Shown: one piece after another, positions 1 to 9,514 of the stretch | Layout of the letters: every line of letters begins with the position of its first letter | Numbering within the stretch: position 1 is the stretch's first letter | Assembly (NCBI RefSeq): GCF_000422625.1 | Contig: NZ_KE383895.1 | Coordinates: 84,968-148,967 of the forward strand | Direction of reading: 5' to 3' | Source: Adlercreutzia mucosicola DSM 19490 | GTDB taxonomy: Bacteria; Actinomycetota; Coriobacteriia; Coriobacteriales; Eggerthellaceae | Length of the DNA stretch: 64,000 nt | Notes under the pieces: model-generated | Database searches by the model: none | What the model saw: the letters and a program-made list of their open reading frames with translations, nothing else | Told to the model about the DNA's origin: nothing | Program-made: the position numbers and the translations under genes

Positions 1-2
1 TA

Positions 3-1394
3 CTATTCGGTGGGCTGGCCTTCGCCGGTACCGTCGCCGGTGTCGCCCTCGGCGGGCTGCTCGCCGGTGCCATCAGCGGCGCTATCGTCGGCAGCACCGT
101 CAGTGGGCTGCTCGCCGGCGCCGTTATCGGCGGGCTGGTCAGCCGCGGCGTCAGAGCCATCGCCGGAGCCCTCGGCAGTCTGAGTACCTTCAGTGTCCTC
201 GGCCTCCGCATTATCGCCAGCCGCGGCCTGGTCGCCGCCCTCGACGGGAGCGTCGCCCTCGGCAGGCGTCTCGGAACCATCCACCGTCACGGGGTTACCG
301 TCCTCGTCCACGCCCACGACGTTGGCGTCGCTGTCATCGGACTTCGGGTAGTTCGCCATGTCAACCCAGTAGGGCAGGCCCTCGGGCATGTCGTTGATTA
401 CGATCTCGGCGGCGTTGCGCTGCTCTTCCAGCCAGGTGTAGTAGGCCTGGGACTCGTTGGTGGAGCGCAGCATGGCCTTGATGGCATCCTGGAATTCCAC
501 AGGCAGCTGATCCAGGCTCTCCAGCTTCTCGGGAGCCGTGAACACATCGGTGCACTTGATGATATGGATGCCGTAAGTGCTCGGCACCAGATCGCTGATC
601 TGGTCCTTATCCAGCTCGGCCAGGGCGGTGGTGTACTCACCCACGAAGTTGCTCAGCTTGTCCCAGCCCACATTGCCGCCGTCGGCCGCAGAACCAGTGT
701 CCTTGGAATAGGACTCAGCCGCGGTGGCGAAGTCCAGCTCGCCGGACTGCACCTTCTCGAGTACCTCCTGGGCCAGGGCCTCGTCGCTCGCGTCGAACAG
801 GATGTGCGACGACTTCTTCGCGCCGGTGTAGCTGCTCACGTAAGCCTGCGCCGACGTCAGCACCTCCTCGTCGCTGGGATCGCCCACGTTCTCGGCCACC
901 TTGGTCTTCAGCTGCTGGGTCATCAGCGACAGCGCGATGTTGTCGCGATACTCGTCCTCGGTCAGGCCCACGGACTGCAGCGCGTCGGCCCAAGCCTCAT
1001 CGGAATCGTAGTTGCCACGCATCTGGCTGACATACTCGTTCACGGCATTGTCGTCGGCGGTGATCTCCTGGGCGGCGGCACCCTGGCGCACCAGTTCCTG
1101 GTCTACGTAGCTGTTGATGATCTCCTCACGCACGCTTTCGGGCGTGTAGTCGTTCTCAGCCAGCCACTTTCCCCACGACTCTTCGTCGGTGGCTCCCATC
1201 TGGGCGCGAATGTCCTGGATGGCCTGGGTGATGGTGTCCTCCTGAATCTCGGTGCCGTTGACCGTGGCGGCCACGCCCCCCGTGTAGGTCGGTTTGGAGG
1301 CATCGGAATCGCCGCTGCAACCAACGACACCTGCGGCGCACACCGCCGCGAGTCCAACCGTAACGAGCGACTTCGCAAAGGACAGCTTTTTCAT
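3..1394 (-). CDS. Parvulin-type peptidyl-prolyl isomerase lipoprotein (PrsA/SurA-like foldase)
   Basis: This is a predicted extracytoplasmic foldase of about 463 residues that assists folding of exported proteins. The N-terminus is a lipoprotein signal (MKKLSFAKSL, hydrophobic stretch, lipobox VVGC), so the mature protein should be tethered to the outer face of the membrane. A SurA-N-like helical region follows (about residues 45-190). Then comes a parvulin rotamase domain (about 195-300) with the family landmarks KKSSHILF, a DGGNVGW loop and STYGIHIIK. The last 90 or so residues are a low-complexity tail rich in Asp, Glu, Gly, Ala and Gln, probably disordered. I chose the ATG at 1394 because it begins the signal peptide and has AGGAAGG just upstream; the open frame extends 41 codons further. 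The TAG stop lies at 3-5, so the gene is complete. Family assignment is firm; substrates are unknown. Confidence 0.9.
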   Translation of the reverse strand: MKKLSFAKSLVTVGLAAVCAAGVVGCSGDSDASKPTYTGGVAATVNGTEIQEDTITQAIQDIRAQMGATDEESWGKWLAENDYTPESVREEIINSYVDQELVRQGAAAQEITADDNAVNEYVSQMRGNYDSDEAWADALQSVGLTEDEYRDNIALSLMTQQLKTKVAENVGDPSDEEVLTSAQAYVSSYTGAKKSSHILFDASDEALAQEVLEKVQSGELDFATAAESYSKDTGSAADGGNVGWDKLSNFVGEYTTALAELDKDQISDLVPSTYGIHIIKCTDVFTAPEKLESLDQLPVEFQDAIKAMLRSTNESQAYYTWLEEQRNAAEIVINDMPEGLPYWVDMANYPKSDDSDANVVGVDEDGNPVTVDGSETPAEGDAPVEGGDQAAAGDNAEAEDTEGTQTAEGSGDGSDAAADQPADNGAGEQPTDGAADDSAADGTGEQPAEGDTGDGTGEGQPTE

Positions 1395-1622
1395 AGGACC
1401 CTTCCTCATAGGTAACTGGAACTGCCGGGATGCGTTGCGCGGGTGCGTTGAGGCGCAGTTCCAGATGATTTCAAACCGCATTTTCCCATGCCGCCCTAGA
1501 GGTAACAACTGACGCACAATTTGCCCACTTTTGATTCACGGTTCGTCAATTACAAAAATGACAAACCCCATGTCAAAAGTGATGAATCAACCTATCTTTT
1601 ACCATCTTCATCAATTTATGGG
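1395..1622. other. Intergenic region, no gene seen
   Basis: This gap separates the leftward foldase gene from the rightward riboflavin leader. It becomes AT-rich after about 1510 and holds a loose inverted repeat (acttttga near 1527 and tcaaaagt near 1573). I see no convincing reading frame. It presumably carries the foldase promoter, which I could not place with confidence. Confidence 0.4.
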
Positions 1623-1651
1623 TTGCACAAACACGCCAGGGGTACTATGAT
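1623..1651 (+). promoter_or_regulatory. Candidate sigma-70-type promoter of the rib operon
   Basis: TTGCAC (1623-1628) and TATGAT (1646-1651) are separated by 17 bp and lie about 20 bp before the FMN riboswitch. This is the expected layout for a riboswitch-controlled leader. Confidence 0.5.
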
Positions 1652-1671
1652 CGATCTACAATTGAACATGA

Positions 1672-1796
1672 TCTTCAGGGCGGGGTGAAAGTCCCCACCG
1701 GTGGTACAGCCCACGACCCGCAGGCCCTCGGCCCGCGGCTGATTCGGTGAAATTCCGGAGCCGACAGTTACAGTCTGGATGGAAGAAGATAGACGC
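1672..1796 (+). promoter_or_regulatory. FMN riboswitch (RFN element)
   Basis: The segment carries the conserved RFN blocks: TTCAGGGCGGGGTGAAAGTC at the 5' side, CCCCACCGGTGG, a variable stem, GATTCGGTGAAATTCCGGAG, then CCGACAGTTACAGTCTGGAT and GAAGAAGATA. Such aptamers bind FMN and turn off riboflavin genes by terminating transcription or hiding the ribosome-binding site. Here a terminator hairpin follows at 1828-1859, before ribD, so transcription attenuation is the likely mechanism. Confidence 0.95.
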
Positions 1797-1827
1797 GCCC
1801 CTACGGGGCACGTTGCGGATGACATGG

Positions 1828-1859
1828 AGCCCTGGAACCTTTGGTTTCAGGGCTTTTTT
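1828..1859 (+). terminator. Riboswitch-controlled intrinsic terminator
   Basis: AGCCCTGGAACC (1828-1839) pairs with GGTTTCAGGGCT (1843-1854) around a TTT loop and is followed by a six-T run. It lies between the FMN aptamer and ribD, fitting an expression platform that stops transcription when FMN is bound. Confidence 0.85.
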
Positions 1860-1927
1860 CGTAGGCGGTCCGCTCATCTTTTCGGAAGTGGTGTCCGAAG
1901 GTCGCATCTATGCGAAGGAGGTGAGCG

Positions 1928-3145
1928 ATGACCCTGAAACCAGAACAGCGTGCCCAGGACGAGGCCTTCATGGCCCGGGCCTTGGAACTTGCCGCACGGG
2001 GGCTTGGCTGGACCAGCCCGAACCCACTCGTAGGCGCTGTTATCGTGAAAGACGGCCGGGTCGTCGGCGAGGGCTGGCACACCGCTTACGGCCAGCCCCA
2101 CGCAGAGCGAGAGGCGTTGGCCGCGTGTAGCGAAAGCGCTGCTGGCGGCACCATCTACGTCACATTGGAGCCCTGCTGCCACTGGGGCAAAACGCCGCCG
2201 TGCACCAGCGGCATTCTGGAAGCGGGTATCGCCCGTGTTGTCGTGGGAGCCCTCGACCCCAACCCGTTGGTAGCAGGCCGTGGCTGTGCTCTGCTGCGCG
2301 AGGCCGGGCTGACCGTGGATGTTGGCATCATGGAGAAGGAGTGCCAGCATCTGAACGAGGCGTTCTTCCACTTCATCACCACGGGCCGGCCGCTGGTGGT
2401 GATGAAGTACGCCATGACCCTGGACGGGAAGGTGGCCACCCGCACAGGAGCGTCCCGGTGGATCACCGGCCCCGAAGCGCGGGCGCGGGTGCACCGCGAC
2501 CGGCACCGCTTCGGGGCTATCATGGTAGGCATCGGCACGGCCTTGGCCGACAACCCCGCACTAACCTGCCGTCTGGAAGACGGCCCGTGGCGACAACCGC
2601 TGCGCGTGGTGGTGGACTCCCACGCCCGCTTACCCCTCGATGCAGAACTTGTGCGAGGGGCGCGCACCATACCGACGCTGGTGGCGGTGGCGGCGGAGTC
2701 GCAGGCCGACGCGACCCGCGACCATCGGCCAAGTACCGTGCCGGCTGGCACCTCCAGCCACGAGGGCTGTGAGGCCCGGGCCGGGCGCCTCGCCGCGCTG
2801 CGCCGCGCCGGCTGCTCGGTGTGGGTATCGCCGCCGACCGACAGCAAGGCAGCAGTGAACCTTCCAGCCCTGCTCGACCATCTGGGCAGCTTGGGCATCG
2901 ATTCGGTACTCGTCGAAGGAGGGCCCACCTTGCACGGCGCGCTTGCCGACGAGGGGCTGGTGAATCGTGTGCAGGCCTACGTTGCCCCAAAGCTCTTTGG
3001 AGGAAACGAGGCACCGGGGCCGGTAGCGGGCCGGGGGGCGGCACTTCCCTCCGACGGGCTGCATCTTTCCCCGCCCGCAGTCACCGTCCTCGGGGCCGAT
3101 CTCCTGTTGGAAAGCGAGGTGGACCCATGTTCACCGGCATCGTAG
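1928..3145 (+). CDS. ribD: Bifunctional riboflavin biosynthesis deaminase/reductase RibD
   Basis: RibD deaminates the pyrimidine product of GTP cyclohydrolase II and then reduces its ribose side chain, giving the substrate of the dephosphorylation step. The protein has 405 residues. The N-terminal cytidine-deaminase-like domain shows the zinc site: HAE in PHAEREALAAC and PCCHWGKTPPC. The C-terminal reductase domain begins near MKYAMTLDGKVATRTGASRW and includes LVEGGPTLHGAL. A stretch of about 40 residues rich in Ala, Arg, Ser and Thr (about 255-295) sits inside the reductase domain and looks like a lineage-specific insertion. The start ATG is preceded by GAAGGAGGTG. The gene overlaps ribE by 19 bp and is the first gene under the FMN riboswitch. 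Confidence 0.96.
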   Translation: MTLKPEQRAQDEAFMARALELAARGLGWTSPNPLVGAVIVKDGRVVGEGWHTAYGQPHAEREALAACSESAAGGTIYVTLEPCCHWGKTPPCTSGILEAGIARVVVGALDPNPLVAGRGCALLREAGLTVDVGIMEKECQHLNEAFFHFITTGRPLVVMKYAMTLDGKVATRTGASRWITGPEARARVHRDRHRFGAIMVGIGTALADNPALTCRLEDGPWRQPLRVVVDSHARLPLDAELVRGARTIPTLVAVAAESQADATRDHRPSTVPAGTSSHEGCEARAGRLAALRRAGCSVWVSPPTDSKAAVNLPALLDHLGSLGIDSVLVEGGPTLHGALADEGLVNRVQAYVAPKLFGGNEAPGPVAGRGAALPSDGLHLSPPAVTVLGADLLLESEVDPCSPAS

Positions 3146-3786
3146 AGGAAGTGGGCGCGGTGCGGGCTCTGCGGCGCGGCGCCCATTCGGCCACCCTGTC
3201 CATCGGAGCGCACACCGTGCTTGAAAACACCCGGCTGGGGGACTCCATTGCCGTGAACGGCGTCTGCCTGACCGTCACCTCGCTGGGCCCGAACCAATTC
3301 AGCGCCGATGTCATGCACGAGACCTTGCGCCACAGCAACCTCGGCTCCCTGCATGCTGGCAGCCCCGTGAACCTAGAGCGGGCCATGGCAGCCGACGGTC
3401 GATTCGGCGGCCATGTGGTATCGGGGCACATCGACGCGGTGGGCACTATCCGCCGCATCCAACGCGACGACAATGCCGTGTGGTACACCATCGATGCCGA
3501 CGAGGGAACGCTGCGCCATATCATCATGAAGGGGTCTATCGCCATCGACGGCATCAGCCTCACGGTCGCGCGACTGGCCAGCGACAGCTTTTCCGTGTCC
3601 ATCATTCCCCACACGCGCGCCGAAACCACCCTTCCCACCAAGCAGATCGGCGATGAGGTGAACCTGGAAACCGACCTGATCGGAAAGTATGTCGAGCGCT
3701 TCCTCGCCATGCCCTCCCCCCCTCCATCCACGGCCGTCGACAGCGGCGGCATCACCCGATCATTTCTGGCAACGCACGGATTCTAA
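3127..3786 (+). CDS. ribE: Riboflavin synthase alpha chain
   Basis: Riboflavin synthase converts two molecules of 6,7-dimethyl-8-ribityllumazine to riboflavin and the pyrimidine precursor. The 219-residue product starts with the family signature MFTGIVEEVG and has two lumazine-binding repeats of about 90 residues. The first has NGVCLTV and the second DGISLTV; GGHVVSGHIDAVG lies between them. The start is the ATG inside the 3' end of ribD, since all lumazine-binding proteins of this type begin with MFTGI; the open frame itself runs further upstream. The C-terminal 25 residues (Pro- and Ser-rich) extend past the conserved domain. A C7 run occurs in frame near 3716-3722. Confidence 0.96.
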   Translation: MFTGIVEEVGAVRALRRGAHSATLSIGAHTVLENTRLGDSIAVNGVCLTVTSLGPNQFSADVMHETLRHSNLGSLHAGSPVNLERAMAADGRFGGHVVSGHIDAVGTIRRIQRDDNAVWYTIDADEGTLRHIIMKGSIAIDGISLTVARLASDSFSVSIIPHTRAETTLPTKQIGDEVNLETDLIGKYVERFLAMPSPPPSTAVDSGGITRSFLATHGF

Positions 3787-3801
3787 AGAAGGAGCAGCCC
3801 T

Positions 3802-5037
3802 ATGGAAGAGAAGAAACCATTCCAGTTCAGCACCATCGAAGAGGCGCTGGACGATTTGCGCGCCGGCAAGATCATCTTGTGCACCGACGACCCCGACCGC
3901 GAGAATGAAGGTGACTTTATTTGCGCCGCCCAGTTCGCCACCACCGAGAACGTGAACTTCATGGCCGTGCACGGCAAGGGGCTCATCTGCATGCCCATGG
4001 CCGCCGACCTCTGTCAGAAGCTGGCGTTTCCCCAGATGGTAACCGATAACACCGACAATCATGAGACGGCGTTCACCGTGTCTATCGACCACGTTGATAC
4101 GACGACGGGCATCTCGGCAGCCGAACGAGGGCTAACCGCGCGGGCCGTGGTGAGGCCCGACGCCCAACCCGGCGACTTCCGCCGCCCGGGCCACATGTTT
4201 CCGCTGATGGCGAAACCCAATGGCGTATTGGAACGCAACGGCCACACCGAGGCCACCGTCGATCTGATGCGCCTCGCCGGCCTTGAGGAATGCGGTCTGT
4301 GCTGCGAGATTATGCGCGAGGACGGTACCATGATGCGCACGCCCGAGTTGATCGAGCTTGCCAGGCGATTCAATCTGAAGTTCATCTCCATCAAGGCGCT
4401 GCAAGACTACCGCAAGAAGCACGAATGCCATGTGGTGGAAGTAGCCGACACGGCCATGCCCACGCGCCACGGAGCGTTTCGCGCGCACGCCTTCGTGAAC
4501 AAGCTGAATGGCGAACACCATGTGGCCCTGGTGAAAGGGGACATCGGTGATGGCACCGACGTGCTGGTGCGCGTACATTCCGAATGTCTGACCGGCGACG
4601 CCTTCGGCAGCCTGCGCTGCGATTGCGGCCAGCAGCTGGCCGCGGCTATGGCCCAGGTAGAGGCCGAGGGGCGCGGGGTGGTACTGTACATGCGCCAGGA
4701 AGGGCGGGGCATCGGGCTGGTGAACAAGCTGCGCGCCTACGAGCTGCAAGACGACGGCATGGACACCCTCGAGGCCAACCTCGCCCTCGGATTCGCCGGC
4801 GACCTGCGCGAATACTATATTGGCGCCCAGATTCTGCGCGAGTTGGGCGTAAAGACCATGCGGCTGCTCACCAACAACCCCGATAAGGTGTACCAACTGA
4901 GCGACTTTGGGCTGCAGATTACCGAACGCGTGCCCATTCAGGCGCCCTTAACCAGCCATGACGAATTCTACCTGCGCACCAAGCAGGAGAAGATGGGGCA
5001 TTTACTGCGCTTCGATGAACAGCGACAAGCGTCCTAG
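3802..5037 (+). CDS. ribBA: Bifunctional 3,4-dihydroxy-2-butanone-4-phosphate synthase / GTP cyclohydrolase II
   Basis: This fusion makes both precursors of lumazine: the four-carbon unit from ribulose 5-phosphate and the pyrimidine from GTP. The protein has 411 residues. The N-terminal RibB domain (about 1-205) contains [11 protein letters not shown], the acidic metal-binding loop, and later RPGHMFPL. The C-terminal RibA domain has the zinc site [21 protein letters not shown] (Cys-x10-Cys-x-Cys) and RQEGRGIGL. The start ATG follows AAGGAGCAGCCCT at good spacing. It lies 15 bp after ribE in the same operon. Nothing appears truncated. Confidence 0.97.
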   Translation: MEEKKPFQFSTIEEALDDLRAGKIILCTDDPDRENEGDFICAAQFATTENVNFMAVHGKGLICMPMAADLCQKLAFPQMVTDNTDNHETAFTVSIDHVDTTTGISAAERGLTARAVVRPDAQPGDFRRPGHMFPLMAKPNGVLERNGHTEATVDLMRLAGLEECGLCCEIMREDGTMMRTPELIELARRFNLKFISIKALQDYRKKHECHVVEVADTAMPTRHGAFRAHAFVNKLNGEHHVALVKGDIGDGTDVLVRVHSECLTGDAFGSLRCDCGQQLAAAMAQVEAEGRGVVLYMRQEGRGIGLVNKLRAYELQDDGMDTLEANLALGFAGDLREYYIGAQILRELGVKTMRLLTNNPDKVYQLSDFGLQITERVPIQAPLTSHDEFYLRTKQEKMGHLLRFDEQRQAS

Positions 5038-5086
5038 CGATGCCCTTAGCCTAACCGAACAAGCAACTTCCCAGAAAGGAACTATC

Positions 5087-5554
5087 ATGACGGTATTCGA
5101 AGGAAAACTGGTATCGGAGAACATCAAGGTCGGCATCGTGGCCTCCCGCTTCAACGAGTTCATCACCTCCAAGCTGATCGGCGGCGCCATAGACGGCCTG
5201 GTGCGGCACAACGTGCGCGAGCAGGATGTCGACATCGCCTGGGTGCCCGGGGCCTTCGAGGCCCCCCTGGCTGCACAAAAGATGGCGCAAACAGGTCGCT
5301 ACGACGCCGTGATCTGCCTCGGCGCCGTCATTCGCGGCGCCACGAGCCACTACGACCTGGTGTGCAGTGAAGCCGCCAAGGGCATCGCCCACGTGTCGCT
5401 GGAAAGCGGCGTGCCCGTCATGTTCGGCATCGTGACCACCGACACCATCGAACAGGCCATCGAACGGGCGGGCACCAAGGCCGGCAACAAGGGCTTCGAC
5501 TGCGCCACGGCGGCCATCGAGATGGTCAACCTCCTGCGCGAAATCGAAGGCTAG
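5087..5554 (+). CDS. ribH: 6,7-dimethyl-8-ribityllumazine synthase
   Basis: RibH condenses the pyrimidine and four-carbon precursors to lumazine, usually as an icosahedral or pentameric assembly. The 155-residue product fits the family length. It shows the substrate-binding loops [32 protein letters not shown] and [11 protein letters not shown]. The ATG at 5087 is preceded by AGAAAGGA and starts the conserved domain (MTVFEGKLV); the longer open frame upstream overlaps ribBA in another frame and is not needed. It is the last classical rib gene; a HAD hydrolase follows after 6 bp. Confidence 0.97.
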   Translation: MTVFEGKLVSENIKVGIVASRFNEFITSKLIGGAIDGLVRHNVREQDVDIAWVPGAFEAPLAAQKMAQTGRYDAVICLGAVIRGATSHYDLVCSEAAKGIAHVSLESGVPVMFGIVTTDTIEQAIERAGTKAGNKGFDCATAAIEMVNLLREIEG

Positions 5555-5560
5555 CCGACC

Positions 5561-6265
5561 ATGGGCGGCACGGTGTTCTTCGACTACGACGGCACCCTTC
5601 ACGATTCCATGCGCCTCTACGAGCCAGCTTTTCGTCGCGTCTATGCCGCCTTGGTGGCCGAGGGGTGGGCCGAGCCGCGGGCGTTCTCCGACAAGGAGAT
5701 CGCCTCATGGCTCGGCTATTCCCCCGCCGCCATGTGGACCGCCTTCATGCCCGACCTCCCCGAAGCGGTGTGGCGACCCGCTTCGGGCGCCGTCGGCGAA
5801 GAAATGCGCCGCTTGCTCGCCGAGGGCGCGGGATGCTTGTACTCAGGGGCGACAACCGTGTTGAAATCGCTGCGTGAAAAGGGATTTTGCCTGGTGTTCC
5901 TCTCGAATTGCAGCCGAGCCTACCGCAACGAGCACTTGGCTGCCTTCGAGCTGGAAGACCTCTTCGACGGCACCTGGTGCGCCGAAGACTTCGAGGGACT
6001 GGAGAAGTGGCAGATCTACCAGCGAGTCGCCGCCCGCTATCCGCAGCCCCACGTTATGGTCGGAGACCGTCATCACGATCAGGAGGTGGCCCTGCGCGCG
6101 GGCATTCCCTTTGTCGGCTGCACCTACGGGTTCGGCGGGCCCGGCGAATTGAAAAAAGCGGACGCCCTCGTAGGGGCGCCCGCCGACATAACAGAAGCGG
6201 TAACGGTGTTGGCGCGCCGGGCGCAAACCGCGCCGCAAAGCAGCTCGGATGCCCCGCGGCGCTAG
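5561..6265 (+). CDS. HAD-superfamily hydrolase, possible riboflavin-pathway phosphatase
   Basis: The 234-residue protein is a haloacid-dehalogenase-fold phosphatase. Motif I is DYDGTLHD (nucleophile Asp near residue 8), motif II is LSNCSRA, and motif IV is GDRHHDQEVAL. The helical cap between motifs I and II fits the Gph/PGP-like subgroup. It starts 6 bp after the ribH stop and so is probably cotranscribed under the FMN riboswitch. The pathway needs a phosphatase to remove phosphate from the RibD product, and HAD enzymes do this in Bacillus, so this gene is a natural candidate; that role is inference from position. Its 3' end overlaps the convergent typA gene by 4 bp. Confidence 0.85.
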   Translation: MGGTVFFDYDGTLHDSMRLYEPAFRRVYAALVAEGWAEPRAFSDKEIASWLGYSPAAMWTAFMPDLPEAVWRPASGAVGEEMRRLLAEGAGCLYSGATTVLKSLREKGFCLVFLSNCSRAYRNEHLAAFELEDLFDGTWCAEDFEGLEKWQIYQRVAARYPQPHVMVGDRHHDQEVALRAGIPFVGCTYGFGGPGELKKADALVGAPADITEAVTVLARRAQTAPQSSSDAPRR

Positions 6266-8073
6266 TTCTTCTTGGCCTTCTTGCGATCCGTGGCCGAGAG
6301 CAGGCGCTTGCGCAGGCGGATGGACTGCGGAGTCACTTCCACCAGCTCGTCGTCTTCGATGTACTCCAGGGCCTCTTCCAACGTGAAGGTGATGGGCGGC
6401 GTCAGCTGGATGGCCTTGTCGGCCGAGCTGGAGCGCTGGTTGCCCAGCGACTTCGTCTTCTCGACGTTCACCACCATGTCGCCTTCCTTGGCGGACTCGC
6501 CCACGATCATTCCCTCGTAGCAATCATCGCCGGGGCTCACGAACAAACGCCCGCGCTCCTGCAGGGTGTCCAGGGCATAGGCCACCGCCTTGCCCGTGGA
6601 CATGGCGATCATGCCGCCGTTCTTGCGACCGGCCATCTCGCCGGAATAGGGGCCGTACTCCTTGAAGTGGTGGAACAGCATGGCCTCGCCGCGGGTGGCG
6701 TTCAGGATGCGGGTCTTCAGGCCCATGGTGCCGCGGGATGGGATAGAGAAGGTGAGGTGCGTCATGGTCTCGTCGGAAGACATATCCTCCATGATGCCGC
6801 CGGCCGTGCCCATAACCTCGATGGCCTTGCCCGCATACTCGTTGGGCACATCCACCGTGGCCTCCTCGATGGGCTCCAGCTTGCTGCCATCCTCGGCGGT
6901 CTTGTACACCACGCGCGGGCGGCCCACCTGGAATTCAAAGCCCTCGCGACGCATGGTCTCCATGAGCACCGACAGATGCAGCACGCCGCGGCCCGCCACT
7001 TCGATGCCGGTCTTGTCCTCTAGCTCGTTGATACGCATGGAGATGTTGCTCTCCTTCTCGCGCATGAGGCGCTCCTTCAGCTGGCGGCCGCCCACGATCT
7101 CGCCCTCGCGGCCCACAAGCGGGCTAGAGGAAGCCTCGAAGACGACGGCCATGGTGGGCTCTTCCACGGCGATGGGGGCCATTTCCACCGGGTTCTCGGG
7201 ACAGGTGATGATGTCGCCGATGTCGGCATCCTCGATACCGATGACAGCCACAATATCGCCGGCGTCGGCGGCAGTCACTTCAACCTTGCCGAGGTTCTCG
7301 AAGGTGTACACCTTGCGGATCTGGGCGCGGCGCTCGGTGCCGTCGGCCTTCACCACGAGCACCTGCTCCTTCTCGTGCAGCGTGCCGCTGACCAAACGAC
7401 CGACGCCGATGCGGCCCTCGTAGCTGGAATGGTCCACGGTGCACACCTGCAGGGCCACCGGGCCATCGACGTCCACCTCGGGGGCGGGAATCTCGCTCAC
7501 GATGGTATCCAGCAGCGGCACCATGTCCATGTTGTCGTCATCGGGAGCCAAGCGCGCGTAGCCGTTCACGGCCGAGGCGTACACCACGGGGAAGTCCAGC
7601 TGCTCGTCGGTGGCACCCAGCTCCACCATGAGGTCGAACACCTTGTCCACCGCGCCTTCCGGGTCGGCGTTGGGGCGGTCGATCTTATTCACCACCACCA
7701 CGATGCGCAACCCGCGCTCCAGGGCATGGGACAGCACGAAGCGGGTCTGGGGCTTGGGGCCCTCGTAGGCATCCACGATGAGCAGGGCGCCGTCGGCCAT
7801 GTTGAGCACGCGCTCCACCTCGCCACCGAAGTCGGCATGGCCCGGCGTGTCGATGACGTTGATCTTCACGCCCTTGTAGTTGATGGAGATGTTCTTGGAA
7901 AGGATGGTAATGCCGCGCTCGCGCTCCTGGTCGTTGGAGTCCAGCACGCGCTCTTCCACCTGCTGATTGTCGCGGAACACGTGCGACGCCCACAGCAGGC
8001 GGTCCACCAGGGTGGTCTTGCCGTGGTCGACGTGGGCGATAATAGCGACATTGCGGATGTTCTCTTGCTTCAT
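6262..8073 (-). CDS. typA: Ribosome-associated translational GTPase TypA/BipA
   Basis: TypA is an EF-G-like GTPase that binds the ribosome and affects 50S assembly and stress responses. The 603-residue protein matches the usual length. The GTPase domain has G1 AHVDHGKTT, switch I with RGITI, G3 [12 protein letters not shown] and G4 NKID. Domain II ([18 protein letters not shown]) and the two EF-G-like C-terminal domains follow, then the TypA-specific C-terminal domain ([18 protein letters not shown]). It ends in a Lys-rich tail (DRKKAKKN). The ATG has AAGAAAGAAGA upstream, a modest ribosome-binding site. It is convergent with the riboflavin operon. Confidence 0.97.
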   Translation of the reverse strand: MKQENIRNVAIIAHVDHGKTTLVDRLLWASHVFRDNQQVEERVLDSNDQERERGITILSKNISINYKGVKINVIDTPGHADFGGEVERVLNMADGALLIVDAYEGPKPQTRFVLSHALERGLRIVVVVNKIDRPNADPEGAVDKVFDLMVELGATDEQLDFPVVYASAVNGYARLAPDDDNMDMVPLLDTIVSEIPAPEVDVDGPVALQVCTVDHSSYEGRIGVGRLVSGTLHEKEQVLVVKADGTERRAQIRKVYTFENLGKVEVTAADAGDIVAVIGIEDADIGDIITCPENPVEMAPIAVEEPTMAVVFEASSSPLVGREGEIVGGRQLKERLMREKESNISMRINELEDKTGIEVAGRGVLHLSVLMETMRREGFEFQVGRPRVVYKTAEDGSKLEPIEEATVDVPNEYAGKAIEVMGTAGGIMEDMSSDETMTHLTFSIPSRGTMGLKTRILNATRGEAMLFHHFKEYGPYSGEMAGRKNGGMIAMSTGKAVAYALDTLQERGRLFVSPGDDCYEGMIVGESAKEGDMVVNVEKTKSLGNQRSSSADKAIQLTPPITFTLEEALEYIEDDELVEVTPQSIRLRKRLLSATDRKKAKKN

Positions 8074-8107
8074 GAATCTTCTTTCTTATTCGGTTTGGGG
8101 CCTAGAA

Positions 8108-8134
8108 ATTATAGCGCTTTACGGCGTGTATCAA
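8108..8134 (-). promoter_or_regulatory. Candidate typA promoter
   Basis: On the minus strand TTGATA (8134-8129) and TATAAT (8113-8108) stand 15 bp apart, about 35 bp before the typA start. The hexamers are good but the spacing is shorter than ideal. Confidence 0.45.
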
Positions 8135-8182
8135 TGGTGATCGGCGCAGACGGCGCGGGGAAGGTGTCCGCTGCATCGCGTG

Positions 8183-8803
8183 TTACTCCTCCAGCAGAGC
8201 CTCGTATTCCTTGCGTTCCTCGGTCAGCTGCGCAAGGTGCTCGTTCAAAGTATTGAGATTGCGCTGGGCGCCGATAGCCTGCACCACGCCCCAGATGGCC
8301 GCGGGCACCGCCATGGCAGCGATGACGCCCATGATGCCGAAGGGACGGCGGATGGTGAAAAACGCGGCCACCGCGGCGATGCCGGCCATGACCAGACCGT
8401 TGCGGCGCTCGTCGGACACGGTGTCGCGCTGGGCCACCAGCTGGGCCCGGGCGGCGGCGATGCCGGCCAAGCGGGCGCGAATCTCATCTTCGGTGACGTA
8501 TTCCACTTCCACGTCGCCCTCGGTCTCGGTCCACGAGCGGGCAGCACCCGTCGACGAGCCGGCGGAACTTCCGCGCGACCCGTCGCTGCCGCTCCGGCCG
8601 CGACGGCCCGTGTTGGAGCACAGCAGTTCGTAGGCCTCTTGAAGGCGCTTGAACTGCTCGGTGGCACGCGTCTGCAGCTTCTCGTTGCCAGCGAACTTGT
8701 CGGGATGCAGAATCTGCACCGTTTCGCGGTAGGCGATCTTGATGTCGTCGGCCGAAGCGTCGTCGTTCAGGCCGAGTATGTGAAGGGCTTCGTTTCTGTT
8801 CAT
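8183..8803 (-). CDS. J-domain (DnaJ-like) membrane protein
   Basis: The first 60 or so of 206 residues form a J domain: NEALHILGLNDDASADDIKIAYRE, then the HPD tripeptide in ILHPDKFAG, then QFKRLQEAYELL. J domains stimulate DnaK-type ATPases. No Gly/Phe region or zinc fingers follow, so this is not a full DnaJ. A Ser/Gly-rich linker, a charged helix and two hydrophobic segments (about 130-175) suggest membrane anchoring, with a charged coiled C-terminus (NTLNEHLAQLTEERKEYEALLEE). It lies 9 bp downstream of the CPBP gene and is probably cotranscribed with it. The client process is unknown. Confidence 0.85.
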   Translation of the reverse strand: MNRNEALHILGLNDDASADDIKIAYRETVQILHPDKFAGNEKLQTRATEQFKRLQEAYELLCSNTGRRGRSGSDGSRGSSAGSSTGAARSWTETEGDVEVEYVTEDEIRARLAGIAAARAQLVAQRDTVSDERRNGLVMAGIAAVAAFFTIRRPFGIMGVIAAMAVPAAIWGVVQAIGAQRNLNTLNEHLAQLTEERKEYEALLEE

Positions 8804-8812
8804 GCGGGCATC

Positions 8813-9466
8813 CTAGCACGTAGGTCGTTCGTCTGCGCGGGCAGTCACGAATACCGCAAGAAATAACAGCAGCGTACTGACGCCCATCGGTACTATATCG
8901 GCGATATTGCCCGTAAGGTAGGTTGCAGGTAGCGTTCCGCCCATCAGCAGAAGAGGGCCGAAGTACAGCACGTCGAAAAGAGCATGAACGATTGCCGGAG
9001 CCACCAAAGCCACCCCGCAGGCGGGCATCGGGCGTGCCGCCCACGGACTGCGCACCACGAGAGAGGCCAGAACCACGCCGAACAGCGTTGCCTGGATCAC
9101 CTTCAGAACCGCCTGGATCGCTGCAACACACAAGTCGGCCCTGGGCGCAACCAGCGGCCCTTCAGGAACCAGGTGCAGAAAGCCGAACACCAGGGAACTG
9201 GCTACTACCGCTAAGCCAGTCGAACGCGGGCACTCCCAACGACGGGCCACGACTAGACATCCCCACAGCAGCAAACCGCGGAAGAGCAGCTCTTCCACCA
9301 CGGCCGATTCCGAGGCCAGCGCCAGCAGCTCGCCCAGATGGGAAATCTGCCACGGGCCCGAAGCACCGGACGCCCACCCTAGGGCAACGCCACCGGCGAG
9401 CGCGGCGACCAGCACCCAGCCGAGCGGCGCGCCGAGACCAGAAGGTATGACGTTGGTGATCTTCAT
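8813..9466 (-). CDS. CPBP-family (CAAX protease/abi) intramembrane protein
   Basis: The 217-residue protein is almost entirely hydrophobic, with about six membrane segments. It has the CPBP motifs: EELLFR (Glu58, Glu59, Arg63), FGFLH (His98) and IVHALFDV near 160. These residues form the proposed active site of Rce1-like intramembrane proteases, which in bacteria are linked to bacteriocin immunity and membrane-protein processing. All key residues are present. The start ATG overlaps the divergent TraX-like gene's promoter. The downstream partner is a J-domain protein, which may point to a shared role in membrane-protein quality control (inference). Confidence 0.85.
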   Translation of the reverse strand: MKITNVIPSGLGAPLGWVLVAALAGGVALGWASGASGPWQISHLGELLALASESAVVEELLFRGLLLWGCLVVARRWECPRSTGLAVVASSLVFGFLHLVPEGPLVAPRADLCVAAIQAVLKVIQATLFGVVLASLVVRSPWAARPMPACGVALVAPAIVHALFDVLYFGPLLLMGGTLPATYLTGNIADIVPMGVSTLLLFLAVFVTARADERPTC

Positions 9467-9482
9467 GACGCATCATTATAAT
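9453..9482 (+). promoter_or_regulatory. Candidate promoter of the TraX-like gene
   Basis: TTGGTG (9453-9458) and a perfect TATAAT (9477-9482) are 18 bp apart. The -35 box lies inside the first codons of the divergent CPBP gene. Confidence 0.5.
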
Positions 9483-9514
9483 AGGGGGCCGCCCGTACCC
9501 GTGAAAGGATCGCC

